From Methanoregulaceae archaeon (lineage in GTDB: Archaea; Halobacteriota; Methanomicrobia; Methanomicrobiales; Methanospirillaceae): a stretch of DNA of 64,000 nucleotides. Shown one piece after another: positions 9,932 through 22,104 of this stretch (position 1 is the stretch's first letter; each line of letters starts with the position of its first letter). Under the pieces are notes generated by a model. It made no database searches and was not told the origin of the DNA. It saw only the letters and a program-made list of their open reading frames with translations. A program made the position numbers and the translations under genes. The stretch spans positions 248,001 to 312,000 of the forward strand of contig JACTUB010000001.1 of NCBI GenBank assembly GCA_015660885.1, in the 5' to 3' direction.

Positions 9932-10003
9932 GCCGCCGTGGCTTAGCGGTATAGCGGCTGATTCGTAATCAGCAGGTCGAGGGTTCAAGTCCCTCCGGCG
10001 GCT
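9932..10003 (+). tRNA. tRNA-Thr (anticodon CGT)
   Basis: Acceptor GCCGCCG/CGGCGGC, anticodon loop TTCGTAA, T-arm GAGGGTTCAAGTCCCTC, U73 discriminator. Confidence 0.93.
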
Positions 10004-10015
10004 TAAAATTAATTA

Positions 10016-10027
10016 GGTTCAAGTCCC
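10016..10027 (+). repeat. 12-bp direct repeat of the tRNA-Thr T-arm (GGTTCAAGTCCC)
   Basis: Identical to 9982-9993 inside the tRNA; 13 nt past the tRNA end. Confidence 0.5.
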
Positions 10028-10229
10028 CCTTTACTGATCGTCGAAATCCCATTATTAATGCATATTCAAAACAGGGCTTCTTTTCAGTTGTCCCAGTGAT
10101 ACCCAGACTCTTTTATGAAAATCTACAGAATCCCATAGCGAGGCTTGGTGCCCAACCCTCTGGATAGAGAAGCATTCCTCGCCATCCCATTGAGTACATT
10201 CAGTCTTGAGGAAGGGTATTAGTACAGGA

Positions 10230-12821
10230 TCAGGTATTTCTGAACATCAGCTTTCCTTCTTTTTCATCAACAACAATCACCTTATCTTTATTGACTTTTC
10301 CTTCCAGGATCATTTTTGACAATTCATTCAGCAGGTTTTTCTGGATAACACGTTTGATTGGCCGTGCACCGAATTGGGGGTCAAAGCCCATGGTGGCGAT
10401 AAACTGGATGGCTTTCTTTGTTGCCTTAAGCCGGATATCGTTCTTCTCGAGCATTTTTTGGATGACCCCCAGTTGAAGCTCGACAACAGTCAGGATCTCA
10501 TCCTTTGTGAGCGGTTTGAACATGATGATCTCATCGATCCGGTTGAGGAATTCGGGACGGATGGTCTTCTTGAGCAGTTCGAACACCTGTTGTCGGGTGC
10601 GGCCGAATACTTCGTCCCGGTTTTTGTCGGTGATATTCTCCAGGTTTTCCTGGATGATGTGTGACCCGATGTTCGATGTCATGATGATAATGGTATTCTT
10701 GAAATCCACCGTACGTCCCTTGTTGTCGGTCAAACGGCCGTCGTCAAGAACCTGCAAGAGGATGTTGAACACATCCGGGTGGGCTTTTTCGATTTCATCC
10801 AGCAAAACCACTGAATAGGGTTTTCTCCGAACAGCTTCTGTCAGCTGCCCGCTTTCTTCATATCCCACATAGCCCGGAGGCGCTCCTATCAGCCTCGAAA
10901 CGGTATGCCGTTCCTGGTATTCCGACATATCGATCCGCACCATACTGTTCTCGTTGTTGAAAAGGAATTCTGCCAGGGCTTTTGCCAGTTCAGTCTTTCC
11001 TACACCCGTCGTCCCCAGGAAGATGAAAGACCCGATCGGACGTTTTGGGTCCTGCAACCCGGCACGATTTCGGCGGATTGCATCGGAAACTGCCCCGATA
11101 GCTTCATCCTGACCTACGACACGCTTGTGTAGTTCGGCCTCTAGGTTCAGCAGTTTTTGTTTTTCACTCTGCAGCATTCTGCTCACCGGAATTCCGGTCC
11201 AGCGCGAAACCACTCCGGCAATTTCCTCTGCATCCACCTCCTCGTTCACCATCGCGGAATCCTTTTGCAACACGGTCAGTTTTTCCTTTAATCCCTCAAT
11301 GATTTTTTCGATCTTTGGGATTTGACCATAGCGGATCTCTGCCACCTTTCCAAGGTCGCCGCTGCGGTTGGCACCTTCGGCCTCGAATTTCAGGTTCTCG
11401 ATCTCAGTTTTACGCGACTGGATCTGTTCAACAAGATCTTTCTCCGATTGCCACTTTGCCTTCAACCGGTTTCGTTCCTCGGTCAGGTTCCCGATCTCTT
11501 CATTCAGGCCCTTCAGTTTTTCCTGGTCCTTCTCACGTTTGATGGCTTCCCTTTCAATTTCCAGCTGATGGATCTTGCGTTCAATCGTTTCCAGTTCTTC
11601 CGGTTTCGAGTTGATCTCAAGGCGGAGTTTTGATGCAGCCTCGTCGATCAGGTCGATAGCCTTGTCGGGAAGGAAACGGTCGGAGATGTATCGTTGCGAA
11701 AGTTCAACGGCGGCAATGATAGCCTCATCCTTGATCCTCACATGGTGATGGGTTTCGTATTTCTCTTTAATTCCCCGGAGGATTGAAATGGCATCCAGCG
11801 TATTCGGCTCATTTACCATCACCGGCTGAAAACGTCGCTCGAGCGCTTTGTCCTTTTCAAAATATTTCTGGTATTCCTTCAGGGTAGTTGCGCCAATGAC
11901 ATGCAATTCTCCCCTTGAAAGCGCGGGTTTCAGGATATTGGCCGCGTCCATTGCACCCTCGCTGGCGCCGGCCCCGACCAGTGTATGAATCTCATCAATG
12001 AAAAGGATAATCTCCCCTTCAGCGGATATCACTTCCTTGATCACGCTTTTCAACCTTTCTTCAAATTCTCCCTTGTATTTAGCCCCGGCGATAAGGGCTC
12101 CCATATCGAGGGCATAGAGTTGCTTGGTTTTCAGGTTTTCCGGTACATCCCCGTCGATGATCCGGTGAGCAAGACCTTCCGCAATGGCTGTTTTTCCCAC
12201 ACCGGGTTCCCCGATAAGGATCGGGTTGTTCTTCGTTCTCCTTGAAAGGATTTGCAGCACCCTGCGAATCTCTTCGTCACGACCGATTACCGGATCGAGT
12301 TTCCCGTTACGGGCAAGATCATTTAGATTCCGGGCATATTTTTCGAGGGAATTATAGGTCTCTTCCGCAGTCTGGCTGTTCACGGCCGAACCTTTCCGCA
12401 ACTGTTGGATGGCAGTTTTCAGGTCTTTCTCCATAACCCCGTTGTCCTTCAGCAGCCTTGAGGTGCTATCGTTCACCGAAAGAATTCCCAAGAGAAGATG
12501 CTCCATGGAGACAAATTCATCCTTGAATTCCTGGGAAAGTGCGGTGGCTTTCTGCAGGGCTTTTGTGGCATCATTTGAAAGGTACTGCTCCCCGACACTG
12601 ACTTTGGGATAGGAATCGAGGATCCTGTCAAGTGCAAGGGTGAAATTATCAAGGTTCACATTCAGTTTCTTCAGGAGGTAAGGAATGACATTCTCGTCAA
12701 CCATAAGCATCCCCTTCAGTAAATGCGAAGTCTCGATGGCCTGGTTCTGTTTTGCAGTTGCAATTTCCATTGCTTTCTGAACGGCTTCCTGTGATTTGAT
12801 GGTGAAATTGTTGAAATTCAT
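10230..12821 (-). CDS. clpB: ATP-dependent chaperone ClpB
   Basis: 863 aa; two Walker A sites ([31 protein letters not shown]), ClpB middle coiled coil, [22 protein letters not shown]-terminus. Confidence 0.97.
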   Translation of the reverse strand: MNFNNFTIKSQEAVQKAMEIATAKQNQAIETSHLLKGMLMVDENVIPYLLKKLNVNLDNFTLALDRILDSYPKVSVGEQYLSNDATKALQKATALSQEFKDEFVSMEHLLLGILSVNDSTSRLLKDNGVMEKDLKTAIQQLRKGSAVNSQTAEETYNSLEKYARNLNDLARNGKLDPVIGRDEEIRRVLQILSRRTKNNPILIGEPGVGKTAIAEGLAHRIIDGDVPENLKTKQLYALDMGALIAGAKYKGEFEERLKSVIKEVISAEGEIILFIDEIHTLVGAGASEGAMDAANILKPALSRGELHVIGATTLKEYQKYFEKDKALERRFQPVMVNEPNTLDAISILRGIKEKYETHHHVRIKDEAIIAAVELSQRYISDRFLPDKAIDLIDEAASKLRLEINSKPEELETIERKIHQLEIEREAIKREKDQEKLKGLNEEIGNLTEERNRLKAKWQSEKDLVEQIQSRKTEIENLKFEAEGANRSGDLGKVAEIRYGQIPKIEKIIEGLKEKLTVLQKDSAMVNEEVDAEEIAGVVSRWTGIPVSRMLQSEKQKLLNLEAELHKRVVGQDEAIGAVSDAIRRNRAGLQDPKRPIGSFIFLGTTGVGKTELAKALAEFLFNNENSMVRIDMSEYQERHTVSRLIGAPPGYVGYEESGQLTEAVRRKPYSVVLLDEIEKAHPDVFNILLQVLDDGRLTDNKGRTVDFKNTIIIMTSNIGSHIIQENLENITDKNRDEVFGRTRQQVFELLKKTIRPEFLNRIDEIIMFKPLTKDEILTVVELQLGVIQKMLEKNDIRLKATKKAIQFIATMGFDPQFGARPIKRVIQKNLLNELSKMILEGKVNKDKVIVVDEKEGKLMFRNT

Positions 12822-13568
12822 GGTTGTTTCATCATCCTCTTCCTTCGTTATTGGTGGCGGATCTTAAAAAACGATGTGCCACCGATATGGATTTCACATC
12901 AGCCCAACCTGCTGTATCAGGGATATCTTGTGAAAGAAGGACTTCTCCTCAATTATCTCTCCGTCCCTCCTGCGGCTTTCAGATATAAGTTGAAATTCTC
13001 AAACAACAATTTTGAAAGAATCCTTTAGATGATAATCCTGTTTGATTAATTGCACAGGCTATCTCTTTTCATGGATTGATAAAAAAATATTCACCGTGCA
13101 CGATAGAAAACTTCAAAGCCGGTGCCATCATCAAGCAGGATATCTCCTTAAGGAGGAAATTCGTTGCCGGGAAGCAATCCAAAATTATCTGCACTCTTGT
13201 TAGCTTTATTGATCCATAACAGGAATCACGTCATCATGCAGTTGAACATGCTAATGATCAAGACCAAAACAAAATAATCCAAGAACACAAACATCCCTTA
13301 GTTGATAAAGGTTGCAACATGCAGAGCGACGGGAACAGGAACCTCACCTAACCGGATTCCCTGTAACAGCATAATTTAATTACCATTATATGGAATGATA
13401 TTTCTATCAGAGCAGAGGGTGCGAGGGATGTCTGATTTTCACGATATTTCTGATTATAACGGATAATGTATGTGAATTAAGGAATAATCGCGCCAAAAAC
13501 GGTGATTTGCCTTCCTTACATTCCGCCTTACAACTGCTGAAATGAGTTAAGAACAATACAGGAGCTGA

Positions 13569-15992
13569 TTGGGTATATCCGAATCTTTTCAATCCATAAT
13601 CCGGAAACAGGTAAGGTCTGCACTTGTAGTATTTTTTCTGCTCACGATCCTTACCGGTATCATCTATCCTCTGGTAGTAACCGGTATCGCACAGATGATC
13701 TTTCCGACCCAGGCAAACGGGAACCTTATCGTTCATGATGGAAAAGTTGCCGGTTCAGCACTTATCGGGCAACCGTTTACATCGCCGGGATATTTCTGGG
13801 GCCGTCCCTCGTCTACATCTCCGGCACCCTACAATGCTGGCCTCTCGTCGGGTTCGAACCTCGGTCCCTCGAATCCTGCACTCATCAGTGCGGTGAAAGC
13901 CAGGGCCGAAATCCTTCATGCAGCTGATCCGGGCAACACACTTCCGATCCCAGTCGATCTCGTCACTTCCTCAGGAAGCGGCCTCGATCCTGATATCAGT
14001 GTTGCTGCAGCGAATTACCAGGTCTCCCGCATCGCGCGGGAGAGAAACCTGAGCGAGAGCGACGTGTCGGCTCTTGTAGCGCGGCAGACCCAGAACCGTC
14101 AGTTCGGTCTTCTGGGTGAATCCCGGGTAAACGTCCTGAAGCTCAACCTCGCACTTGACGACATGAGTTCACATCTCATAACGGTAACGCCATCGGCCGG
14201 GCAGCGGGAAGTTCCCCCACCGCTGGTTTTCGGCCTCAGGATGACGGAGTGGATCCAGTTGATCCTTTTCTTTATCGTTCTCGCTGCCCTGATCGTCCCA
14301 ATCGGCGGGTTCATGGCAAAGGTGTACTCCGGTGAGCGGACATTCCTCACACCTATCACCGGTCCGGTCGAGAAATGGATCCTCTCGGCTTCGGGAGTGA
14401 GCGGCAGCGAAGAGATGGACTGGAAGATGTTTGCCGTCGCGATGATGATCTTCTCGGTAATCGGGATCGCAGTGGTCTTTGTGCTCCAGATGGCCCAGCA
14501 GATCCTGCCCCTCAACCCTGCCGGTGTTGGCCCGGCCTCATGGGACCTCTCGCTCAATACCGCGGTCAGTTTCGCCACGAACACCAACTGGCAGGCATAT
14601 GCCGGTGAGGCCGGTGTCAGTTACCTGACCCAGATGATCGGTCTTGCGGTCCAGAACTTCATATCCGCTGCCGTAGGAATGGCAGTCCTTATCGCGTTCA
14701 TCTATGGCTTCTCGCGCCGGTCGGCGACAACGATCGGAAATTTCTGGGTACTCCTTATCCGCAGTGTCATGATCCTGCTCCCCCTCTGCACTATCATCGC
14801 CCTCATACTCGTATCGCAGGGGACTGTCCAGACGTTCAGCGGGCCCGTCACCGTCCCTCTCCTTGACCCGGTCAAGGACAATTCAGGAGCGCTCGTTACC
14901 ACCCAGTCGATTCCCCTTGGGCCGGCCGCATCGCAGATCGCCATCAAGCAGCTCGGTACCAACGGGGGAGGTTTCTTCAATGCCAATTCAGCCCACCCGT
15001 TCGAGAACCCCACACCGTTTGCGAACTTCCTCGAGGTCCTGGCTATTCTCATCATCCCTACCGCGCTCTGCTATACCTTCGGCAAGATGATCGGATCTGC
15101 GAGAAAAGGGATCGCCATCCTGATAGCAATGACCCTCATCTTCGCACCACTTGTCGGAATGACTATCTGGTCGGAGGTGAGTGGTAACCCTGCATTCACT
15201 CCTCTTGGTATCGACCAAACCCCTACCCTTTTCCAACCGGGTGGGAATATGGAGGGGAAGGAGGTGAGGTTTGGCGTCGTGCAGTCCGCGTTCTTCGCGG
15301 TCGTTACTACCGTGACGTCCTGCGGTGCCGTCAATTCGATGCATGATTCGTACATGCCGCTCGGTGGGTTCGTGCAGATGTTCGACATGCAGATTGGTGA
15401 GGTCGTCTTTGGTGGTGTCGGCTCCGGGCTGTATACCATGCTCATCTTCGTCATCCTTGCGATGTTCATTGCAGGGCTGATGGTCGGGCGGACACCCGAG
15501 CTCTACGGCAAGAAGATCGAGCCGTACGAGATGACCCTCACGACTATCCATATCCTCATCCCGATCTTCCTCATCCTCGGCCTCACGACCGTTGCAGTCC
15601 TCACCGACACCGGGAGATCGGCAATCCTCAACCCCGGACCGCACGGGTTCTCGGAGATCCTCTACGCATTCAGCTCTGCTTCCCAAAATAATGGAAGCGC
15701 CTTTGGCGGTTTGTCGGCCAACAGTGTGTTCTACAATCTCACGACTGCATTAGCCATGTTTGTCGGTCGCTATGCCGTCGCTATTATCACGCTTGCACTC
15801 GCAGGATCGTTTGTCGCAAAAAAGATCGTTCCGGTCACGGATGGGACGCTCCGCGATCATCGCCCGCTTTTCATAGTCTGGCTCGTCTTTGTTGTCATTG
15901 TAGTCGGTGCGCTCAGTTTCCTTCCGGCACTCTCGCTCGGCCCTGTCGTCGAACATCTTTCCATGGTTGCAGGTGGGGTTATCCATGGTTGA
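13569..15992 (+). CDS. KdpC-KdpA fusion protein (K+-transporting ATPase subunits C and A in one ORF)
   Basis: Residues ~1-200 are KdpC ([18 protein letters not shown]...[25 protein letters not shown]...[18 protein letters not shown]); from ~14241 KdpA ([32 protein letters not shown]...[23 protein letters not shown]); TTG start preceded by aggagc. Confidence 0.92.
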   Translation: MGISESFQSIIRKQVRSALVVFFLLTILTGIIYPLVVTGIAQMIFPTQANGNLIVHDGKVAGSALIGQPFTSPGYFWGRPSSTSPAPYNAGLSSGSNLGPSNPALISAVKARAEILHAADPGNTLPIPVDLVTSSGSGLDPDISVAAANYQVSRIARERNLSESDVSALVARQTQNRQFGLLGESRVNVLKLNLALDDMSSHLITVTPSAGQREVPPPLVFGLRMTEWIQLILFFIVLAALIVPIGGFMAKVYSGERTFLTPITGPVEKWILSASGVSGSEEMDWKMFAVAMMIFSVIGIAVVFVLQMAQQILPLNPAGVGPASWDLSLNTAVSFATNTNWQAYAGEAGVSYLTQMIGLAVQNFISAAVGMAVLIAFIYGFSRRSATTIGNFWVLLIRSVMILLPLCTIIALILVSQGTVQTFSGPVTVPLLDPVKDNSGALVTTQSIPLGPAASQIAIKQLGTNGGGFFNANSAHPFENPTPFANFLEVLAILIIPTALCYTFGKMIGSARKGIAILIAMTLIFAPLVGMTIWSEVSGNPAFTPLGIDQTPTLFQPGGNMEGKEVRFGVVQSAFFAVVTTVTSCGAVNSMHDSYMPLGGFVQMFDMQIGEVVFGGVGSGLYTMLIFVILAMFIAGLMVGRTPELYGKKIEPYEMTLTTIHILIPIFLILGLTTVAVLTDTGRSAILNPGPHGFSEILYAFSSASQNNGSAFGGLSANSVFYNLTTALAMFVGRYAVAIITLALAGSFVAKKIVPVTDGTLRDHRPLFIVWLVFVVIVVGALSFLPALSLGPVVEHLSMVAGGVIHG

Positions 15993-18087
15993 ACATACCG
16001 GCGGCAGGATGCTATCGGAAAAACAGTACTCCCTCTATAAACGTGCACTTATCGATGCATTCCTGAAACTCGACCCGCGGACCCTGTACCGCAACGTGGT
16101 CATGTTTACTGTGGAGATCGGCAGTGTGATAACCAGTCTCCTTTGGGTCCAGGCACTGGGCGGTCACGGTGAGGCACCGGCAGGGTTTATCGGCGCGATA
16201 GCTGCATGGCTCTGGTTCACGGTCCTCTTTGCCAATTTCGCTGAGGCCCTTGCCGAGGGACGGGGAAAAGCACAGGCCGAGTCCCTGCGGAAGATGCGGC
16301 AGGACACCGAGGCAAAGAAACTCTATCTCGGGTATGAGATCGAGAAGGGAAGGGAACCTGCCCCGACAGACTTTATCAAGGTCTCTTCTTCAACGCTACA
16401 CAGGTCAGACTTCTTCTACGTCAGGGCCGGGGACATTATTCCGGTTGACGGAGAGGTTGTCGAGGGCGTCGCATCAGTAAACGAGAGCGCGATTACCGGA
16501 GAAAGTGCACCGGTAATCCGCGAGTCCGGCGGCGAACGGAGCGCTGTCACCGGTGGCACGGTCATACTCTCAGACTGGCTCATTATCCGGGCGAGCGCCA
16601 ATCCTGGTGAAGGGTTCCTCGACCACATGATCAGCCTCATCGAAGGTGCAAAACGGCAGAAGACACCAAACGAGATAGCACTCAATATCCTCCTCATCGG
16701 GCTGACCGCGGTCTTTATCGTAGTCTGTGCCTCGCTCTACGCGTTTTCTCTCTATAGCGTGAAAGCCGCAGGTGCCGGGGTACCGGTCACGGTCACGGTA
16801 CTTATCGCCCTCTTTGTCTGCCTCGCCCCGACTACCATAGGTGGGCTGCTCAGTGCAATCGGCATTGCCGGCATGGACCGGCTGATCCGGCGCAATGTCA
16901 TCACGACATCGGGCAGGGCCATTGAAGCGGCGGGAGATGTCGACGTCCTCCTTCTCGACAAAACAGGGACTATCACCCTCGGTAACCGGCAGGCTGTCGA
17001 TCTGAAACCTGTTGACGGGACCGACATCATGGAGCTTGCCGAGACCGCGCAACTCGCGTCGCTTGCCGATGAGACACCTGAAGGTCGCAGCATTGTCGTG
17101 CTGGTAAAAGAGAAGTACGGACTTCGCGGCAGGACGGTTGGGGCGTCCGAGTCAGTTCCCGAGATGCAGTTTATCCCGTTCTCCAGCCACACGCGTATGA
17201 GCGGTGTCGATCACGGTGATGTGCATATCCGGAAAGGTGCTGCAGACGCCATTTTTGCACATATCCAAGAGCAAGGTAATTCCATCTCTGACCAGCTGAA
17301 ACAGGAAGTTAACGTCATCGCTGGTGCGGGGGGGACCCCTCTTGTCGTCACAAAAAACGGGAAGGCTTTGGGTGTCATCTACTTAAAAGACATCGTGAAA
17401 GGGGGGATCAAGGAGCGGTTTGCCCAGCTGCGCCGGATGGGCATCAAGACGATCATGATCACCGGTGACAACCGGCTCACGGCTGCAACCATCGCCGCCG
17501 AGGCTGGTGTGGACGATTTCCTCGCTGAGGCAACACCGGAGAGCAAACTCAAGCTGATCCGTGAGTACCAAGCGGGTGGGCGGATGGTTGCCATGACCGG
17601 TGACGGCACCAACGATGCCCCCGCGCTCGCACAGGCGGATGTCGCTGTAGCTATGAACACCGGGACCCAGCCGGCCCGAGAGGCAGCGAACATGATCGAT
17701 CTTGAGAGCAACCCCACCAAACTGATCGAGATTGTGGAAATCGGAAAGCAACTCCTGATGACCCGGGGGGCACTCACTACCTTCTCCATCACTAATGACC
17801 TCGCAAAATATTTCTTTATCATTCCCGCAGCATTCGCCTCTACATATCCGGCGCTCGCTGCACTGAACATCCTCGGTCTCCATAACCCAATCCTCTCGGC
17901 AGTTATTTTTAACGCGCTCATCATCATTGCGCTCATCCCCCTTGCTCTTCATGGCGTTGCGTATCGCCCGATGACCGCGGAAGAAGCATTACGGAAGAAC
18001 ATCCTTATCTACGGGATCGGTGGGGTCATCGCCCCGTTCATCGGAATAAAGATTATTGATATGCTTCTCGTATTCATAGGTGTGTAA
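15985..18087 (+). CDS. kdpB: Potassium-transporting ATPase ATP-binding subunit KdpB
   Basis: [16 protein letters not shown] phosphorylation motif, [39 protein letters not shown]. Confidence 0.96.
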   Translation: MVEHTGGRMLSEKQYSLYKRALIDAFLKLDPRTLYRNVVMFTVEIGSVITSLLWVQALGGHGEAPAGFIGAIAAWLWFTVLFANFAEALAEGRGKAQAESLRKMRQDTEAKKLYLGYEIEKGREPAPTDFIKVSSSTLHRSDFFYVRAGDIIPVDGEVVEGVASVNESAITGESAPVIRESGGERSAVTGGTVILSDWLIIRASANPGEGFLDHMISLIEGAKRQKTPNEIALNILLIGLTAVFIVVCASLYAFSLYSVKAAGAGVPVTVTVLIALFVCLAPTTIGGLLSAIGIAGMDRLIRRNVITTSGRAIEAAGDVDVLLLDKTGTITLGNRQAVDLKPVDGTDIMELAETAQLASLADETPEGRSIVVLVKEKYGLRGRTVGASESVPEMQFIPFSSHTRMSGVDHGDVHIRKGAADAIFAHIQEQGNSISDQLKQEVNVIAGAGGTPLVVTKNGKALGVIYLKDIVKGGIKERFAQLRRMGIKTIMITGDNRLTAATIAAEAGVDDFLAEATPESKLKLIREYQAGGRMVAMTGDGTNDAPALAQADVAVAMNTGTQPAREAANMIDLESNPTKLIEIVEIGKQLLMTRGALTTFSITNDLAKYFFIIPAAFASTYPALAALNILGLHNPILSAVIFNALIIIALIPLALHGVAYRPMTAEEALRKNILIYGIGGVIAPFIGIKIIDMLLVFIGV

Positions 18088-18096
18088 ACGGTTTCT

Positions 18097-20088
18097 ATGG
18101 CTGTCCTTTCTGAAAATCGTCCTGATCCCGATACTCTTCTCGCCCATGTGCAGGGTGAAGAGAGGCAGAAGAACCGGGGCAAACTCAAAATTTTCTTTGG
18201 ATTCATTGCCGGCGTTGGGAAGACGTATGAGATGCTTCAGGCAGCTCACCTTAGGAAGAATGAGGGAATTGACGTAAAAATCGGGTATATTGAGACACAT
18301 GGCAGGCCAGAGACAGGAGCACTGGTTGAAGGACTTCCTGTCATCCCAAGAAGGATGATAGAATACCGGAATGTGACGATACCGGAGATGGATCTCGATG
18401 CAGTCCTGGCGGCCCGCCCGCAACTCGTCCTTGTAGATGAACTGGCCCATACCAATGCACCGGGTTCGCGCCATACGAAGCGGTACCAGGACGTCGAGGA
18501 GATTCTAGACGCTGGCATTGACGTGTACACTACATTAAACATCCAGCATGTCGACAGCCTCAATGACGTGGTCGCCCAAATCACCGGAGTGATTGTCCGT
18601 GAGACCATCCCCGACCGAGTCATCGATGAAGCGAACGAGATCGAGCTTGTCGACCTCGCACCTCCTGAACTCCTCCAGCGACTCAGGGAAGGAAAAGTGT
18701 ATGTCCCCGATATGGCGGCTCGGGCTATCGAGCAGTTCTTCAATGAGGGGAACCTCTATGCACTTCGGGAACTTGCTCTCAGGCGTGCGGCTGAGCGGGT
18801 TGATAACCAGATGCTCGCATGGATGCAGACACGGGCAATTCCGGGCCCGTGGGCCGCAGGAGAACATATCCTTGTATCTGTCGGCTCAGGCCCGTTGTCC
18901 GAACGGTTGGTACGGACCACCCGGAGGCAGGCCGACCGCATGGGCGCCCAGTGGACGGCTATTTACGTTGAAACCCCTGCGCATCACCGGCTCTCGAAAA
19001 AGGCCAAGGAGCAGCTGGCACGGACTCTGCAGCTTGCCGAGAAACTTGGGGCCACGACGGTTACCATGTTCGGTCTCAATATTGCCTCAACGGTGATCGA
19101 TTATGCACACCGTCACAATATTACCCGAATCATTGTCGGAAAAACACTCCGCCCGCGATGGCAGGAATATGTATTTGGATCAGTTGTCGATCAACTCATC
19201 CATGACAGTGGACCCATCGATGTCTACGTAATCAGTAGCGATGAACATATTCCCCAAAAAACCGGGGATCTGGAACCTCTGCTCCCGGCAACTCCCCCCA
19301 TGGATTACATCGCAAGCCTTTTCCTCGTCGCTTCCATCACTGTTATCGGCTTGCTTATCAAGTCGTTCATATCCCAGACTAATCTCGCTATGCTTTTCCT
19401 CCTTGCGGTTGTTGTTGTCGCGTTCAGGAGAGGCCTCCGGCCGGCAATATTTACCGCGGTTGTTGGCGTTCTTGCATTCGACTTCTTCTTTATCTCGCCC
19501 TACCTGGCGTTCAGGGTGTCCGATTCCGAATATCTTATCACATTCGCAGGGATGATCATTGTTGGTTCACTGATCAGCCTGCTCGTTGCAAGGGTACGCG
19601 AGCATGCCTATGCCGCACAGGAGCGGGAGAAGGAGACCGGGACACTATATGCCCTGTCACAGGACCTCGCGGCTGCTGCGGATACCGATTCGGTTATTGC
19701 GGCGGTTACCCGGCATATCCGGGAGATCTTTCAGTGGGAGAGTGTGGTTCTCCTGCCGGACGAGGACCGTCTCATTGTTCACCAATCAGGTACCGGACCT
19801 GTCCTGAATGCAGATGACATCGCCGTGGCAACATGGGCGTTCCAGCATGGTTCCATTGCCGGCTATGATACTGACACCCTGCACGGGTCCCGGCTCAGGT
19901 ACATGCCGCTCCAGAGCTCGGCGGGTGTCCTCGGGATCATGGGTGTGAAACCTGCCGAGCCCGATGGCATCATCACCCACGAGCAGGAACGCATCCTCAC
20001 GGCGTTTGCCAACCAGATGGCACTGGCACTTGAGCGGGTGAAGTTGACGAAAAACGGCAGGGAGGCTGGAAGGTCAAATTATTCGTGA
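18097..20088 (+). CDS. KdpD-like sensor protein lacking the histidine kinase domain (KdpD + Usp + DUF4118 TM + GAF)
   Basis: KIFFGFIAGVGKTYEMLQAAH, DELAHTNAPGSRHTKRYQDVEEILDAGIDVYTTLNIQHVDSLND; TM block; GAF; ends ALERVKLTKNGREAGRSNYS* with no H-box/ATPase. Confidence 0.93.
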   Translation: MAVLSENRPDPDTLLAHVQGEERQKNRGKLKIFFGFIAGVGKTYEMLQAAHLRKNEGIDVKIGYIETHGRPETGALVEGLPVIPRRMIEYRNVTIPEMDLDAVLAARPQLVLVDELAHTNAPGSRHTKRYQDVEEILDAGIDVYTTLNIQHVDSLNDVVAQITGVIVRETIPDRVIDEANEIELVDLAPPELLQRLREGKVYVPDMAARAIEQFFNEGNLYALRELALRRAAERVDNQMLAWMQTRAIPGPWAAGEHILVSVGSGPLSERLVRTTRRQADRMGAQWTAIYVETPAHHRLSKKAKEQLARTLQLAEKLGATTVTMFGLNIASTVIDYAHRHNITRIIVGKTLRPRWQEYVFGSVVDQLIHDSGPIDVYVISSDEHIPQKTGDLEPLLPATPPMDYIASLFLVASITVIGLLIKSFISQTNLAMLFLLAVVVVAFRRGLRPAIFTAVVGVLAFDFFFISPYLAFRVSDSEYLITFAGMIIVGSLISLLVARVREHAYAAQEREKETGTLYALSQDLAAAADTDSVIAAVTRHIREIFQWESVVLLPDEDRLIVHQSGTGPVLNADDIAVATWAFQHGSIAGYDTDTLHGSRLRYMPLQSSAGVLGIMGVKPAEPDGIITHEQERILTAFANQMALALERVKLTKNGREAGRSNYS

Positions 20089-20509
20089 ATCATCATGGGA
20101 CACATCGTTCTCCTGAAACTGATCCGGCTTAGAAAGAAGTCAGACACGTATGTGGCAGTGAAGAATTCTGATGAATTTTTCTCTTCTTCGAATTTTGCTT
20201 TTCGCGCGATTTTTCTGGCGATCCCTGCACAGGACGCACTGTTTGTGGCGCTTAACCGGTGGCACAAGGGGCTATACGGACTGCCGAAAGGGAAGATGGG
20301 CGGGGGTATTCCATTGCGTGCCATTTCTTATCCCCGGCTCGGGTATTTCCCAGTTGATTATCCAGTCTGCCACACGGCTGTTGCTATCTGAAGCCTCACG
20401 GATTCAGATTTTGATCATCTTTTGGAACATTTTGGTACTTATTTCACTGACTGGTGGAGCTTCGATGCTCGCTGATCAGGCTTCGCTAACCGAAGAAAGG
20501 AACTGAACC

Positions 20510-21151
20510 TCATCGAGATCTCATGTTCACCTTGCTTTTCTGAATTATCTCCTTAAGATCCCTCGCCGCTGCCGTAATATCCGGACTCCCGACCACAGCA
20601 GAGATCACCGCGATCCCATCCGCTCCCGCTGCGATGACGTCATCCACATTCCCCGGGTTGACCCCCCCGATAGCAATCACGGGAATGGATGTATTCCGTC
20701 GTATCTCCCGTAATGCCTCAAGTCCACGACCGGGTCCGGCATCATTCTTGGATGTGGTGGAAAATACCGGACTGAGGGCAAGATAGTCTGCCCCTTCCTG
20801 CACGGCCCGGATCGCCTCCTCAAGGGTTCCCACCGAAACTCCAATGATGAACCCGGGAGGTGCGATTTGCCGGGCAGTCCCGGCACGCATGTCATCCTGC
20901 CCGAGATGAATGCCATCTGCACTGCAGGAAAGCGCAACATCCAGACGATCATTCACGATGAAGAGGGTTCCGGTTTTTCTTGTTATTTCCCGGATCACGC
21001 GGCCGATCCGGCAGAGATCCCTGGGTCCGCACGCCTTGTCCCTTAACTGGATGACATCTGCCCCGCCTTCAATTGCCCGAAGTGCAATCTCTGCGTGGGA
21101 CAAACCACCTGCAACCGATTCATCGGTAATGACGTATAAGTCAATCATCAT
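20510..21151 (-). CDS. thiE: Thiamine-phosphate synthase
   Basis: DLYVITDES...QLRDKACGPRDL...IVNDRLDVALSCSADGIHLGQDDM...LSPVFSTTSK...IGGVNPGNVDDVIAAGADGIAVISAV. Confidence 0.95.
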   Translation of the reverse strand: MMIDLYVITDESVAGGLSHAEIALRAIEGGADVIQLRDKACGPRDLCRIGRVIREITRKTGTLFIVNDRLDVALSCSADGIHLGQDDMRAGTARQIAPPGFIIGVSVGTLEEAIRAVQEGADYLALSPVFSTTSKNDAGPGRGLEALREIRRNTSIPVIAIGGVNPGNVDDVIAAGADGIAVISAVVGSPDITAAARDLKEIIQKSKVNMRSR

Positions 21152-21161
21152 GATGGAACGA

Positions 21162-21962
21162 TTATTGTTTCCTAATCTTAGCACAAGACGCAAGATCTTC
21201 GGGAGTGAGCGCAGCCAGTTCATCGAACAATGCCGTTTTGAACGAATAAGGACCATGCGCATATGCTGCCGCTCTCTCACCCGCAACCCCGAATGCTGCA
21301 AGGGCTGCGGCTGATGCTAAAACAGGATCATCAGATACCGCAGCAAATGTTCCCGTCACTGATGCTGCCATGCATCCGGTACCGGAAATGCCACCCATCA
21401 GAGGATGGCCATTTTCGACAAGGAGGACGCGTTTGCCGTCGGTCACGATGTCAGTAGCTCCGCTTATAACCACGGTGATACCCGACACGTCTGCAAATTT
21501 CCGGGCAATCTTTACCGGATCTCCGATCATTCCGTAAGAATCCACCCCTCTGACGTTTGCTTCTGCACCGGCAAGAATCCCAATTTCTCCGGCATTGCCC
21601 TTGAGGATCGTTATCTTTAGTTCATCAAGCAGGCGCAGGGCTGTCCTGGTCCTGAACTTGGTCGCGCCAGCTCCAACAGGATCAAGGACAACCGGGATCT
21701 TGAGATCGTTTGCCATTCCTCCCGCAAGAATCATGGATTCTATCTGTCCTCCATTGAGGGTGCCGATATTAAGGACCAGGGCACCAGCGACAGCAACCAT
21801 CTCGCAGACTTCCTCAGGAGCGTCTGCCATAACCGGCGCACCACCTATTGAAATCGTGACATTCGCACAATCGTTGACCGTGACGTAATTGGTAATATGG
21901 TGGACAAGCGGGTGTTTCTTGCGCACATCTGCAAATATATCAGAGAATTTTTTATTTTTCAT
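21162..21962 (-). CDS. thiM: Hydroxyethylthiazole kinase
   Basis: [35 protein letters not shown]...[13 protein letters not shown]...[11 protein letters not shown]...[13 protein letters not shown]. Confidence 0.95.
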   Translation of the reverse strand: MKNKKFSDIFADVRKKHPLVHHITNYVTVNDCANVTISIGGAPVMADAPEEVCEMVAVAGALVLNIGTLNGGQIESMILAGGMANDLKIPVVLDPVGAGATKFRTRTALRLLDELKITILKGNAGEIGILAGAEANVRGVDSYGMIGDPVKIARKFADVSGITVVISGATDIVTDGKRVLLVENGHPLMGGISGTGCMAASVTGTFAAVSDDPVLASAAALAAFGVAGERAAAYAHGPYSFKTALFDELAALTPEDLASCAKIRKQ

Positions 21963-22104
21963 TGCAATTCTCCATTTTTCATTCCTCATATCCAGCAGCA
22001 GAATTCACCAGAATATTGGGAGGGGAGTTATTTAATCGTGCCAGCACTGATGCACAAAAAATACAGGTGAAAACCATTGCATTCATCTAGCTGGAGTTCA
22101 CGGG

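Noticed and set aside
10291-12612. Many plus-strand ORFs (e.g. 10291-10476, 11985-12245) opposite clpB
   Set aside because: Antisense to a well-supported 863 aa ClpB; no recognisable domains, so codon-shadow ORFs.
12830-13560. ~700 bp intergenic region between clpB and kdp, considered as a riboswitch or RNA gene
   Set aside because: No convincing stem-loop architecture or known riboswitch consensus recognised by eye.
14988-15686. 232 aa minus-strand ORF inside kdpA
   Set aside because: Highly charged low-complexity translation antisense to KdpA; no RBS or family similarity.
17379-17952. Two ~185-189 aa minus-strand ORFs opposite kdpB
   Set aside because: Shadow ORFs of a conserved P-type ATPase.
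20095-20506. Overlapping plus-strand ORFs (98 and 111 aa) after kdpD
   Set aside because: Examined for a detached KdpD kinase domain or KdpE; no H-box, ATPase or receiver motifs found.
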